A stretch of 64,000 nt of DNA from Scortum barcoo (lineage: Eukaryota; Chordata; Actinopteri; Centrarchiformes; Terapontidae). Position 1 is the first letter of the stretch. Each line of letters opens with the position of its first letter. Below are positions 12,851 through 24,520 of this stretch, piece after piece. Where the stretch lies: positions 20,864,643 to 20,928,642 of the forward strand of contig CM041531.1 of assembly GCA_023238725.1 (NCBI GenBank), read 5' to 3'. Under the pieces are notes generated by a model. It saw only the letters and a program-made list of their open reading frames with translations. It was not told the DNA's origin and ran no database searches. The position numbers and the translations under genes are program-made.

Positions 12851-13317
12851 TTCTGCTGTTAGCTTGTTTACATCGCTAACGTTCATTAGCACTGTTAGCT
12901 TGTTAGCTTGTTATTTCAGGAACCTAGATAGAGAGCCAGTAAATTAACAGCTTATTTACGTTTGTGTCTTTGCACAACATGTGACACTTCTGTCCATATA
13001 TGTTGTTGTGGTCAGAGTTTCGAGACCGACGATGGAGTCGTGCAGAGGGGAGAGGAGTGTAGGACGTCAGACAGGTGTCCGCTGGGCCAAACACCAGAGG
13101 ACCTCGGCGCTGAGGACATCTGTAAATAATCTGAAATACTGTATTACTGAAATAACTTTGAATCAATTTTAAACATGATAACCTTCATTTTGAACAATTC
13201 AAATCACAGAATCAACACTAGACGTGAAATCACTCAAAAGTAACGTCTGAGAAGTTTATTTAAAAAAAAGAAGAAATAAGACTTGACAAGCTTTATTTTG
13301 CAATAATATATAGAAAG
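12851..13317. other. Noncoding; one GC-rich patch
   Basis: A GC-rich patch at about 13018-13120 stands out from AT-rich flanks and is open on both strands, but has no motif or clear splice sites. Confidence 0.35.
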
Positions 13318-13475
13318 GTTTTTCCTGACCCGGTTTGAGGGTCCAAGGACAGAGGCTGTCACAACTGTACAGACTGTAAAGCTCCTCAGAGGCAAACGAT
13401 GTTTGTGATTTTGGGCTTTAAATACATAAATTTGATTTGATTTTTAATTTGATTTGATTTGATTTGATTTGATAA
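13318..13475 (+). repeat. L2-type LINE 3' tail with (GATTT)n
   Basis: The order TTTTTCCTGACCCGGTTTGA, then ACAGACTGTAAAGCTCCT, then TTTTGGGCTTTAAATACATA, then GATTT repeats is the usual layout of teleost L2-like LINE ends. The better preserved copy at 36550-36717 has the same order. Confidence 0.7.
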
Positions 13476-14394
13476 GAAAGAAAGGCAGGTTTCTGCAGAT
13501 CAAAAATGCACAGTTATGGTCAAGGTAAACTTTGGGTTAGGGTTAGGCTTGATTCTTCAAAGTGCAGTAACAAGCTTCTGTGTCAGACCTGCAGAGAGAG
13601 CAGAAAGAATTGGATGTGTGATCAGTTTCATTTATGAACGATGACATGTTATTTTTAATCTCTTAATATAATAGTAATAAAGGATTAGGATTAGGCTTAG
13701 TAATAATCAGTCAGTAATAGTCAGTAGTCAGACTTTAAATCTTCTCATGAAATTATTGTGACAATGAGATTAATCGATAAAGTGTATATCTTCTCAAAAC
13801 TTTATTGATCATTCTCTTCTAAACATTTCACAATAACACTATCAAAAATAAATCACTTTGTCACAATCATTTCATTAGAAGAGGTAAAAAATTATTTTAT
13901 TCCAACTTCATGACCAACAGTGTATTATTAGTCAGTGCTGGCTGGTAACTGTGGTGATTTTTTTTATTGTATTAATAGATTACTGTTGCTTTCTTCCCAA
14001 CGTATTTAAAATAGTTTAATAATGTTAAATGTGTTAGCATGTTTGTTTCAGTTGCTAAAGTTGATGTGTTTGCGAGCTTGTTTCGCCTTCAAAGGTTGAA
14101 AGATTTAATTCTGGCTAGGATGGTGTCAAATGTGTGTTGGGCATTGGTCAGTGAGTTGGATAATGATAAATGGGAAGTAGAGATGAAAACAATGAATGGG
14201 AGTCCAACTGTATGTGAGTCGAACACTGGCTAATGGTCCTTTTTCTTTGCTTGCACTTTCTCTTCAAAGACAATGCTTTGTTGTTAAGTTAAAATGGACC
14301 ATACCGTGAGATGAAATGTTTTATTTTTGTAGCAGTAGCCCACTTTTTACTAACACAAACAGCCTCACATAATACATTACTCATTAAATATTGA
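13476..14394. other. Noncoding, no gene seen
   Basis: AT-rich. The short open frame at 14039-14233 has no family evidence. Confidence 0.45.

Positions 14395-14446
<52 letters not shown>
14395..14446. repeat. (TA)n microsatellite
   Basis: About 50 bases of TA repeats. Confidence 0.95.
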
Positions 14447-14450
<4 letters not shown>

Positions 14451-15113
14451 CAGATCTGATTTTTTTAAATGCTACCTCAGTCTGAACAGCAATGTGACCC
14501 GTATTGGAATTCACGTCACTCTTGGTTGACATTCGGTTGACAGGCCGCAGCAGTCTTATTACACTGATCTTTGTCCAAATATTCATTTTTCTTATAAATT
14601 TGGTTTTAGTTTTGGTTATTTTATGCCAAAAAAGGGGGTTAAATATTAGAGGGGTTAGCTGTCAATAATAGCAAAATAGTCACAGCACCTGCAGATATTT
14701 TTTTACGAATTGAATGTAGAGAAACATAAAGAGGAGACAGCACTTTATCAGGTGGTCATTAGTGAACAGTGACTAATTCTCAATAAGCAATCGAATCAGG
14801 CCATGTGTGGGTGGGACCTCGATACTGGCTCCAAATGATGTCACTAGCGCAAGATGGCGATGTTTACAGCTAGCTGATGTAAAGACAAGGCAGCAAAATT
14901 ACCTTTCATTTTTGGGAAAGGCTAAAAAGGAAAAAAATCACAATGAAGTGTGGCTGTAAAGTAAACAAATTAGTGATTCTGAATGATAAATAAAGTGTGT
15001 GAAATAATGTTTATGACCTGGGACAGTCAAAATATTGAACAGTTTGAGATAGAAAAAAATAATAATCATACAAAAAATACAGAATAGAATTCAGATCAGG
15101 CAGTTTGAGAACC
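14447..15113. other. Noncoding upstream flank of the RIIa-domain gene
   Basis: AT-rich. The patch near 14826-14875 (CCAAATGATGTCACTAGCGC) resembles dispersed fish repeat sequence. No gene seen. Confidence 0.4.
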
Positions 15114-15131
15114 CTTTATGACATCATAAAG
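15114..15131. promoter_or_regulatory. CRE/AP-1-like inverted repeat about 100 bp upstream of the start codon
   Basis: CTTTATGACATCATAAAG: arms CTTTATGA and TCATAAAG flank CA, giving an 18-bp dyad with a TGACATCA core like CREB/CREM or AP-1 sites. It sits 98 bp before the ATG at 15229. CREM-type sites are known in promoters of testis genes, and the family assignment of the gene would fit that. The regulatory role is inferred. Confidence 0.35.
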
Positions 15132-15228
15132 ACATTCTACAGGAGGTAGGTCACTAACAGGAGCTCAGTCAGTTCAGACCACAGTCTAGCTTTACAGCTT
15201 GTAAGAGTCATTTCAAACACGCGTGAAG

Positions 15229-15421
15229 ATGGAATCCCAGAGTTTGTGTCCTTATGGACTGAAGAGCCTGATGGAGTGTATTTCCAGAGCTACACTCCTC
15301 TCACAACCTACCGACATCCCAGTATTTATATTTGAGTATTTGTCAGATATGATCAACTTCAAAAATTCTCACCCTGAAGATGATCCCAAGCTTGTTTCTT
15401 TCCACTATCACGAGCAGTGGG
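15229..15421 (+). CDS. Exon 1 of an RIIa-domain protein, CABYR/SP17-like
   Basis: The exon encodes 64 residues plus one base, with donor GTAAGT at 15422. The start is taken at the ATG because the in-frame triplets before it offer only GTG. The peptide begins MESQSLCPYGLKSLMECISR and continues with LSQPTDIPVFIFEYLSDMI. This is the layout of the RIIa dimerisation/docking domain: a Leu-rich first helix, then (Q/N)P.(D/N)I..F...Y...L. The PYGLKxLxExISRA opening is closest to CABYR; SP17 and ropporins share the fold. Such domains dimerise and bind A-kinase anchoring proteins, mostly in the sperm fibrous sheath and in cilia. It joins in frame to 16034 (EQW|EKHFLKN). The 612-bp intron contains a family B repeat. 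The exact orthologue is uncertain. Confidence 0.72.
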
Positions 15422-16033
15422 GTAAGTGACTGTTCATATATGTCAAATATGCTCTTTTCAAAAGTAATAATTTGTTTAAATGTCTGTTAAATCCTTTGTA
15501 ATAGATCAGTCAAGTAATAGTAGAAGTAGTAGTAGTTTCTCACATTGTTACAGACAAGCAATCAGTTGTTTGAACAATTGTGTTTTACTGATGTGCAAGT
15601 CACTTTAGAATCTGGTATATAAGATAGATAGATAGATATACTTTATTGATCCCAAGCTGGGAAATTACCGTGTAGCAGCAGCATTACACAATAAAAATAC
15701 AATGAAATAAAAAGAAAAAAGAAGAAAAACCTAGACATATTAAGACAATATAAAATGTAATATCCAAATGTGTTATGGAGGACATAAAAACAACAGACAG
15801 TTTTACAAATTAAAATTTCTCAAGTCAGCTCCATCCAGCTGTCAAACATTTTAAAATTCTTCATCATTTAATCCAGGGCTAGTTTAGTCTTAGGACTGAT
15901 ATAACAGCACTTGAATCAGGACTGAAGGGCAAAACATAATCTATAATAATAAATTATCTGTGAATTATTTTACATATTTTGGAAAAGACGTAGGGTGTAC
16001 TAAATTTGTGTCTTTGTAAATGGACTTTTCCAG
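15422..16033 (+). other. Intron 1 of the RIIa-domain gene
   Basis: GTAAGTGACT at the 5' end and GACTTTTCCAG at the 3' end. It contains the family B repeat at 15616-15770. Confidence 0.7.
15616..15770 (-). repeat. Family B repeat (GATA tail, LINE-end-like)
   Basis: GATA repeats, then ACTTTATTGATCCCAAGCTG and GTAGCAGCAGCATTACACAA. It is alignable for about 140 bp with the copy at 20777-20935. Confidence 0.8.
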
Positions 16034-18020
16034 AGAAACATTTCCTCAAAAACATTACGAGAACCAAGAGCCCAATTGCCACCCCGGAGACGTCTGCAGC
16101 TAAAGTCCCATCTCAGGAGGAGATTAAGGGAGCTCTGAAGTCTCTGTATACGGATTTGGCATCTTCAACTGAAGACACAACTTCGACACGACTTCAGAGT
16201 AAGAGATTGGGAACAACGAAAGCAGCAGACAAGAAGATGAGACCAACCCAAGAAGAAAAAGACAAGAAGACCTCTGCTACTCACATGAAACCAACACCCC
16301 CTCCCCGTATTGGAAGACAACCTGGGAAGAACGTACCACCCCCTTCCCTTGTTGTCAAAGTAGAAAAGAAACCTGCACCACCTCCTGCCGATGTTCCCAT
16401 GAAGACCAGTAGAGTGTCCTCAGTGAGGTTCCCTGCTCAACAGCAGAGTAAAGGAACCTGCTGAGGACAAAAAGACACCAGAACAACGACCGCCCACACC
16501 GACATCAGTTAGAGCCCCCCAGCCCCCCAAACCCAGTGCATGCCCAAGCCACCCAAACCCAGTGTACCGCCCAAACCGTACCCGTGCCCCCAAACCCAGC
16601 GTGCCCCCGCCCAAACTAAGCCAGTGTGCCCAAACCGCAAACCCAAACCCCAAACCCAGTGCCCAAACCCAGTGTCAAACCCAGTGTCCAAACCCATGTG
16701 TGCTTAAACCGCCCAGTGTGTACCCAACCCAGTGTGCCCCCCAAACCAGTGTACCGCCCAAACCCAGTGTGCCGCCCAAACCCAGTGTGCCGCCCAAACC
16801 CAGTGTGCCCCCCAAACCCAGTGTACCGCCTTAAACCCAGTGTACCGCCCAAACCCAGTGCCCCCCAAACCAACGGTGCCCCAAACCCAGTGTGCCAGCC
16901 CCAAACCCAGCGTAAACAGTGTGCCCCCAAACCAGGTGCAGTGTCTCCCCAAACCCAGTGTGCAAACCCCAACCCAAGCAGTGTACCCTTAAACCCAGTG
17001 TGTGCCCCCAAACCAGCAGTGCAGTGTCGCCCAAACCCTAAATGTGCCCAAACCCAGTGTGTACACGCCCAAACCCAGGTAAACCCAGTGTCAGTGCCCA
17101 AACCCAGTGTACCCCAAACCCAGTGTGCCGCCAAGCCAGTGTGCCCCCAAAGTGCCTAAAACCCAAACCCAGTGTGCCGCCCCCCAAACCCAGTAGTGCC
17201 CCCCCTAAACCCAGTGTGCCCCCAAACCCAGTGCACCCAAACCCAGTGTCAAAACCCAGTGTGCCCCAAACCAGTACCTGTAAACCCAGTGTACCAATGT
17301 ACCCCAAACCCAGTGTGTGTAAACTACCCCCCAAACCCAGTGTGCCCCCCAAACCCAGTGTACCCCCCAAACCCATGCCGCCCAAACCCAGTGGCTTTAA
17401 GCCCCTAAACCCAGTGTACTGCCCCAAACCCAGTGTACCGCCCAAACCCAATCTACCCCCAACCCAGTGTGCCCAGTCAAAGGGCCCCCCAGTGAGCCCC
17501 ACTGTCCAAACCCAGTGGGCCCCCCAAACCACCCAAAGCAGTGGGCCCCCCAAACCCAGTGTACCACCCCAAACCCAGTGGGCCCCCCAAATGATGTGCC
17601 AATGCCAGCAAACCAGTGCCCCCCAAACCCAGGAAAAAGTCCCCAGTGAGCAGGAAGGTGGTGTCAAAAGAAACGAAAACAACAAGAAAACCAGGAAGCT
17701 CAAAAAACAAAAAGGAACCAGCGACAGATAGCCCCAAAAAACCAACAGTCCCGGAGCCTGAGAAGAAAATTCAGCCCCACGAGTCACCAGAGCGAGACAG
17801 AGGAAAGAGGGTCCTGTGGATTGAGAGGGAAAGGGTCAAGCCTATACTTGACAGGACAGTTGGAGGCATTCAGGTTAAGGCCCCCGTTAGCTTCCCTGCC
17901 TGCAACGGTCCTCATGTAGCACACGCTGTCCATATCATTAGATACAAGCGTGTACAGGTAAGACCCTCAACTGTAAGCCACAGTGGTCCTTCAGTTAGCT
18001 CCCACCATCGCTACTTATAG
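16034..18020 (+). CDS. Exon 2 of the RIIa-domain gene: Lys/Pro-rich repeat protein (frame interrupted)
   Basis: The exon enters in frame after exon 1 (EKHFLKNITRTKSPIATPE). It encodes a Lys/Ser/Thr/Pro-rich region with PTPPPRIGRQPGK and VEKKPAPPPADVP, then a long array of PPKPSV-type repeats (16550-17640), then a basic tail. The tail includes PPKPRKKSPVSRKVVSKE, PEPEKKIQPHESPERDRGK and VAHAVHIIRYKRVQ, ending at TAG 18018-18020. The frame from exon 1 stops at 16462-16464. A second frame picks up at about 16440 (VKEPAEDKKTPEQRPPTPTS), and further shifts occur in the array. A GTAAGA after RYKRVQ (17960) could be a donor to another exon. CABYR proteins also have long Pro-rich regions with PXXP motifs. 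The breaks may be sequencing error in C-runs, real decay, or allele variation. Confidence 0.55.
16550..17640 (+). repeat. Coding minisatellite, 18-base unit (PPKPSV)
   Basis: The unit CCGCCCAAACCCAGTGTG recurs several dozen times. The clean stretch near 16739-16860 repeats it almost exactly. Elsewhere units are 12-24 bases long, with extra or missing C and short insertions such as GTGT or TAA. In frame each unit gives Pro-Pro-Lys-Pro-Ser-Val. The opposite strand reads WVWGGTLGLG, which is only a shadow. C-run length noise makes unit count and frame unreliable. Confidence 0.92.
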
Positions 18021-18065
18021 TAATAATTAATAATCATAATTAAAATAATTCATATTTATAATTAT
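18021..18065 (+). other. AT-rich 3' flank of the RIIa-domain gene
   Basis: TAATAATTAATAATC-type sequence directly after the stop. No AATAAA is seen before the repeat; the nearest AATAAA strings are near 18538-18555 inside an L2 tail. Confidence 0.4.
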
Positions 18066-18330
18066 TTGGACTGGGCAGCACGGTTGTGCAGTGGCTAGCA
18101 CTGTCACCTCGCAGCAAGAGGGTTCTGGGCTCCACACCCTACTGTGTGGATGCATGGGTTCTCTCCGGGTACTCCGGCTTTCCCTCACAAATACAAAAGA
18201 CATATAAGTTAGGTTAATTGGCCACTCTAAATTGCTCCTCTCACCCAATAACAGCTTGGGATAGGCTCCAACACCCCCGTGACCAGGGGATAACCAGGAT
18301 AGAAAAAGGATGGACGGATAATTTGGACTT
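18066..18330 (+). repeat. Family A interspersed repeat, near full length
   Basis: It opens GGGCAGCACGGTTGTGCAGT, has CTCCGGGTACTCCGGCTTTC in the middle and TTGGGATAGGCTCCAACACC near the end, closing with GGATGGACGGAT. This copy shows the 5' GGCAGCACGG end that the copy at 1546 lacks. Confidence 0.85.
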
Positions 18331-18369
18331 CCAGTACAGCCAGTGAAAAATTGAAAAATTCGGCCCTAA

Positions 18370-18550
18370 TTTAATGTTTGTTACGCTGCCCACTAGGTAC
18401 CCATCAGCCTTTGAAGGGGGTCCCCTCTTGTGTGATCCTTCACAAGGTTTCTTCCTTCATCACCCGTTAAAGGGTTTTAGAGGGGAGTTTTTCCTTGCCC
18501 GCTTGAGGGGTGGGGGCCTAAATATGTGGGTTTGTGTGAATAAATAAATT
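18370..18550 (+). repeat. L2-type LINE 3' tail
   Basis: TTCACAAGGTTTCTTCCTTC, GTTAAAGGGTTTTAGAGGGG and AGTTTTTCCTTGCCCGCTTG, in that order, match the standard teleost L2 3' region. The end is degraded to AATAAATAAA. Confidence 0.7.
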
Positions 18551-20776
18551 ACAATAAATGATTTAATTAATTAACTTTTTAATTACAATTAAATAGTTAA
18601 AATAACTCCTGGCTGCATACAATCTGTAAAATATGTTTTGTGATATTTAATACGTACTAAAGAAAAACAAAATATCAGAAAGGCTCTAACATTTAAGCTA
18701 AAAAGTAAATGTCCCTGTCTTGCTCTCGTACCATTTAGGCCCACTTGCAACTTCTAAGTCAAATAATAATAATAAATCAAACAATGCATCATTTTTTGCT
18801 GTGTGATTTTTCTTCCACTAAAGCAGCTTATTACATGAATTCTTATGGAAAGTGAGTCAGATTTGTTGGTGTTGAGTTTTTAAAGTACATATTTGACTTG
18901 GTATCCTATTGTTTTATATTGTTCATTTTATATAAGTGTATATAAGTGTATCCTGCTTAAGTTCACCTTCTCCCACTAAAGCCCACTTACCTTTTTCTAC
19001 CCAAATTTAAATATCAGTGATATACTACATAGGTCAGTTCATTCTGGATAGACCTTTATCCTAAGATTAGTGATAATGTTTTAGTCTTTTCTTTTCAGAT
19101 AAGTTATGGTATGAGAGGACTAAAATGCAAAAGAACTACAGTTCACACCCACCCATGATAGAAGCATGTGATTTGTACAGGGAAAGAAAAAAAGCAAAAT
19201 CTCTCATTTCTGGCAAAACGTTATGGAGTAGCTTAGTCCTTGAACCATATAAAGTTTTTCAAACTTCTTGTCCAAATGTGATTTGAAATTATGATTGCAT
19301 TTTAAATCAGCTGTCTGATTTGTAGCCAATTTTAAAAGAAAACACTAACCAGGATAGAGATGGAGATAAAATGATGATCCATAATTGAATAATAATTCTA
19401 ATTGTCCCTATAGTTTTGATTTTGTTCATGAATATTTCTCCGGCTACACTCCAAATAAGTCATGGAAGTTTATCTTAACCTGCATTGACAAGACCGCAAA
19501 AGGCCAGTCATGCTTATTTCAAATGCCATTTACAGACGGTGTGGAGACTAAATGAAAAAGGTATTAGCTGTTAGCTGTCGAGAGCTAAGACATGACAGAA
19601 TTAAACAGAACAGGTTTGTATTGTTTGTAAGATTTTTAAAAATATATTTAACAACAAATAATGAGGTTGGCTTTTTTGGAACAACCATGCCAGACTTTTG
19701 ACATATTTAGACAAATTTAAGAATATAAACATTAGAAATTAGTATGTGAATTATTGGCACTTTAAATGAGAGATAAGACTTTCATTTGAACTCAAAGCTG
19801 CTCACCTAAACTGGGGCACTATATATTGAAAATGTCTGAAAAGCAGATATGATGGCCTTATTATGGATATTGAGAAGTTATGGCTGCATTTATTCAGTGT
19901 TCATAGTCAAATGTGCGAAAAAGAAAACACATGAAACTTGACAGAACACAAGCAAATTAAGAAAACCTCATGAATTTGACAACACATGAACAGCATTTAG
20001 ACAGACAACAAACAAACAACAGAAGTGTTTCCAGAGGACACACAAAAGTGCTGAACACAGCACTTTATTTGATAGTTTTGAGGTTTATCTCACACTGCCC
20101 TCCCTGCATGTTAAGGCATTTCAAGTCTCTACATACCCATGGTCCACCCATGCAATTGATTCCATTTATTTTGCCTTCCTTAGATTTCTTCTCAGGACTG
20201 TGGATACATATGTTTTAAGTTCTGTTGCCGCTGTAAAGGTGTACCGACAGGCCTGACTTCCTTCTTTTTGGCCTATAGGTCTTTGTCACATCATGTATTC
20301 TCAGGCCAAGCTCCGCCAGTGTGAAATCAACTGTGTGAGTGTGTGGAGCCTTAAAGATGAAGGTCTTTACATGCCATCCTGCCTAAAGCCATGATACCAA
20401 TAGCTGTGAAAAAGTAGGCCAAATGAGACCTTTAGGTTAAACCTGTGTGTCTTATGGTCAGTAGAAGACAGTTGTACATCCTGCTGTCTCAGCTGTGTTT
20501 TGTCTGTGTCTCTATACACAGACTCTCAGATAGTGTGAATACACACGGAAACACACACTCTTTCGCATACACACAAGAGAGAGTAGTAAAACGTTTTGCA
20601 CTGGTAACAGTACTGTTTCAATTTTAATCAAGAACAGTATGGCAAGTGTTCTTCGGGGGGCAATTCAAAAGTGAAAAACTTGCAATTAAAGAACACTCAA
20701 CAAGTACTAATGCAGTAATATTGTCATGGTCAGTTTAACTCTGGAAGTGTTGAAATAACAATGGCCATTTGCTGCC
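18551..20776. other. Noncoding AT-rich stretch
   Basis: No coding exon, RNA gene or clear transposon was recognised. The short open frames at 19970 and 20445 have no supporting motif. Confidence 0.45.
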
Positions 20777-20935
20777 AATAGATAGATAGATAGATAGACT
20801 TTATTAATCCCAAGCTGGGAAATTACAGTACAGTGTAGCAGCAGCATTACACAATAACAATACAATGAAATAAAAAGAAGAAAAACCCAGACATATTAAA
20901 ATGCAATATAAAAATGTATAGAAAATGTATAAATA
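20777..20935 (-). repeat. Family B repeat
   Basis: GATAGATAGATAGACTTTAT followed by CCCAAGCTGGGAAATTACAG and GCAGCAGCATTACACAATAA. It is the same sequence as the copy in the intron at 15616-15770. Confidence 0.8.
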
Positions 20936-23900
20936 AGCAGTACTGATTGTGGTGTAAATTAAATATAAATTTAAATATAAGGTGCAGTGTACAGATAAGT
21001 ACAGTGAACAGTGTGTATAAAAATCTTATAAGCACTTTAGTGGGTTTTGAAACACTCACAAAGCACTCACACTCACGCCTCAGAGCTTTTTTTTTTAATT
21101 CCAAAATCAAATATAGAACAGGCGACCAAGTCTGTTAACAAACGAGAGAAAAAGGACCACTGCAGTCTGTGTCATGGCTGCCTCAAGATTGGCTTTGTGG
21201 TTTTGAGGTTTATCCTGCGTGGATCTCTTCTTGCAGGTTACAGGATTTCCATTTTCTCTTCATATATTTAAACCCTTTTACACACACAAAACAAACAGAA
21301 ACAGTCAAATTGTGGAGCCTCTTTTCCACCTAGTCAGATTTTGAACAGGCAACAAGTCTGCTAACATTAGTAACAAGTCTGCTAGCATTATTTTTCAAAG
21401 ATTTGTCCCCATTTTCTCCTGCTCTGGAATGTCCCATTCCCTCTGCACTGCAGTCCTTTTTGCTGCTTATTCTACCTAATTCACACGTGGGGCTAAAGTG
21501 TGGGAATAGTGGTAGGAATAAAGGAGGTGGCGAGTCTCATCCCTTGGCAACCTCTGTGTGTCATTGCATCACTCATTTGGGATAATGGGCAGACATGACT
21601 GGTATAGCAAAGGGGAAAAAAAGCCTGGCTTGGCTGTTTTGATGTATGAGATGCAAAGTGCTGCTCTGAAAACGCTCCTTCGTGTGATCTACAGTGTGGA
21701 CATCTAATCTGGTTTACACTGCTAATGCAAAAGACTGTCTGGGTGGAGGATGATGTATTCTAGCTGGCTAAAGGCTCTATCACTTGTCAGCAGGATCCAT
21801 GTGTAGCCCGCCACCTTGTGTTTTTACACCAGAGGCTGTCAACATAAGAGTCAAGAGCTGGTTTTCACTCTTTGCTCTCTCAGTCTTCTCTGAGCTTCCC
21901 TAAGTTTTTCACCACTGACTCACTGTTTTTTCTCACTGTCAAGTGAGACCTTGACATTGTAACCATGTTTGAAAAACAGGCAGAGAGATCTACAACTCTG
22001 TGCTGTTTGGTTCTGACTACATAAATAAATAGATGGATAATATGTGTGCATGAAAATACATCTAATTATGGAAAATCATTACACCTGTTCAAGTGGAGGC
22101 ATGTGCAATTCAGAGCTCTAAAAATAATAGGTTGCTTTGCACCTTCTGTTCCACTTGCCTGACAAGAACAGCTGGCACATTGTGTGAAAAGACACAGGAA
22201 ACAAGAGGCAGAGGTTAATTACATATTTGAGATGCATTGCCTGCTCTGCATCATCCTGCATCCCTCCGGTGTATTTAAGATTTAAGAGATCTTAGGAAAC
22301 CTTCACAACAGTCTGCACATGTGAGCCTTTTGGAAGTCCCCTCAATTTCATTGTTTTGTTTCTAATTAAGAAGGAGTTAATAGACTGTCTGCTGTTGGGT
22401 CTGACTTGAGAGCATCCGCAAAGCAAAACAATTAAAACAAAAGAGCAAACACAGAGACTGGCTGATTTAAATCATGCTTCTTGGCAGTAGTTTTCTATTC
22501 ATCAGTTTTCATCTGCTGGCAATCTTACCAAGGCTTGATGCAGGAATGGCCTGGGTTTGATCCTCATTTACGTTTGGCTCTTGCCCAGCACCCTGGAGAA
22601 ATATCTTTCACCTTGTTATCAACAAATCTTCCAGGGAGGCAGCGTCAAAAAATCCCCCAGATGTCCATTCCTTGTTACAATGTAGAAAGAAACAGATATT
22701 TGATATACACTGCATCAGGAACAGTCAGATCAGAGGTGTTACAGCACTGAAAAATTCCCCTTCCTCTTCTTTTTTTCTTATTTCAGAATAAATGGTGGTG
22801 TGTCCCATTTGAAGGCATTAAAACTGGTTTCTGTAGTGGCAAAAAGGCATTTGGTGTGTCTACTTTTAAGTAGTAGTTAAGTCGTCAGAGAAGATTGAAA
22901 GTTTACGGTTTAGTGGAAAGTTTAAATATACTGTGTAAAGGCCTGCAGATGTATTGGTTACACCCCTGATATACCCACCAAACAAGAGCAAGCATTTCTC
23001 AAAAGCCTGCTGCAAAACACTGGACACAACTAAGAGGAAACATAATTCAACCAGAAACTGTTTCAAACCGCTGAAAGCACCATGAGTAATGTGTCAGTTG
23101 TAGGAACTGCATGATGTCAATCAAATAAATTGTTTATTAAATTGACTTTCAAATAGTATAATGGAGGAACCTTTTCACTGCCATGTAACTGCGACTCCAG
23201 CTCAGCTGGAAGGGTGAACAAAGTCATATAAAGTATTTGCGAATTTGACTCCGGTCGGCACAATAAGGACACAATGACATATTGAAAGTCCCTAATCGTT
23301 TTACAAGCGTCCCATCTCAGACTGATTTTTCAGGCGGGGACGTTAACAGAGTACCATCGTCCTAGAGAGAAGGTTCGGAGACACTCCCAGCCAAATAGAT
23401 GACTTGTGCCACGAGGCCACGAGGACACCGTCTCAGCGCGAGCGTGCTCAGCTGATTTATGATTCCAGTGCCCCGCCTGAGCCAAGATGATTATGCAGGC
23501 GTCTCCCAGGGCCCCAAGGAGCACCATAAAGGTTACTAAAGGTGCTCCACCGCTCCACACCCAGCCATATGGAGAGGCCGTGGACGGATGAGTTTTTAAC
23601 TGCTGCATTGTAGATTCGAGTGCTCAAAGGGGTTTGGGATCACTTGTATACAGCCGGTCAGCAGATTTCAACACAGCACAAACACTTTCACTTTCCCTTA
23701 TATGAGTTTCTAATCTCAGGCTGAGCTTGGCCTTTTCACAGCACTGCTGCTATCAGCCCATGTATGCCGTTCCCACCAAGAACCTGACTAGCTCTTGCCA
23801 GAGGACTGAGTGCAGGGCCTCTGGGGAGAGAGGGAAATCAATACAGGATTGACTCTCCCTCCTTCGCACTGATCCTGCCCGGCTCTGTCATGTAAAGTCA

Positions 23901-24357
23901 TCTTCTTTGCCATGTATGTGTTTATTGGGACTGCAGCCTATTGCTAGTGATCACCAAAGGTATTCTCACTGGCTGTTAAAGAAACTTTCATTTGGAAGAC
24001 AAATGGCCGGCCGCTAAAAGCCAATGAATCTCTATCTGAACAACCTCTGTGCCCTGTCCTCAACTATTTGGGGAAACAAACATGCAATCACATCTGTGCA
24101 CAGACAATGCAATGAGGACTTTAACCCTTTTTACCCATGCTTTCTACTAATAAATCAATAATCACTGCAGTTATTTTCCTTTTTATTTTCTCCTTTATTA
24201 GAGCAATAACTGTAAGCAAGTTTTTTTGCACGAAATTGTCTCTAGTTTATAAAAAATGTTGGATCCATTAGAACACAGAGTGAACACGGGAAACACTGTG
24301 CAACTGAAATTATATTGTAATGCTGCATAATTGGATCTTTGTAATGGACACAGGTGG
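20936..24357. other. Noncoding, no supported gene
   Basis: Mixed composition with a moderately GC-rich part around 23320-23620 that is open on the minus strand but has no splice borders or motif. No RNA genes seen. Confidence 0.4.
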
Positions 24358-24520
24358 TATGGCGGCTCAGTTTTTAGTGCTATGACCTCACAGCAAGAAT
24401 GCTGTTAACTCAAATTTTGGCTTTGGTTTACTCTGTGGGAAGCTTGAACTTTCATTCAGTGTTCTCTACCAGCCCAAAGACAAGCTGGGCAGGTTAACCA
24501 GAGCCTTTTCAAGGCCCATA
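24358..24520 (+). repeat. Family A repeat, left half (split by Tc1 element)
   Basis: Degraded but ordered: GGCGGCTCAGTTTTTAGTGC, ACCTCACAGCAAGAATG, CCCAAAGACAAGCTGGGCAG, then AGGCCCATA. It continues after the inserted element at 25315 with GGTGTGAATGTCAATG, the next block of the family. Confidence 0.7.

Noticed and set aside
13538..13555. GGGTTAGGGTTAGG, telomere-like
   Set aside because: Only two units; too short to be an interstitial telomere array.
16420..17787. Long minus-strand and alternate-frame open frames rich in GLGG/VWG or CQTQ
   Set aside because: They are translations of the 18-base minisatellite in other frames; only the PPKPSV frame joins plausible coding sequence on both sides.
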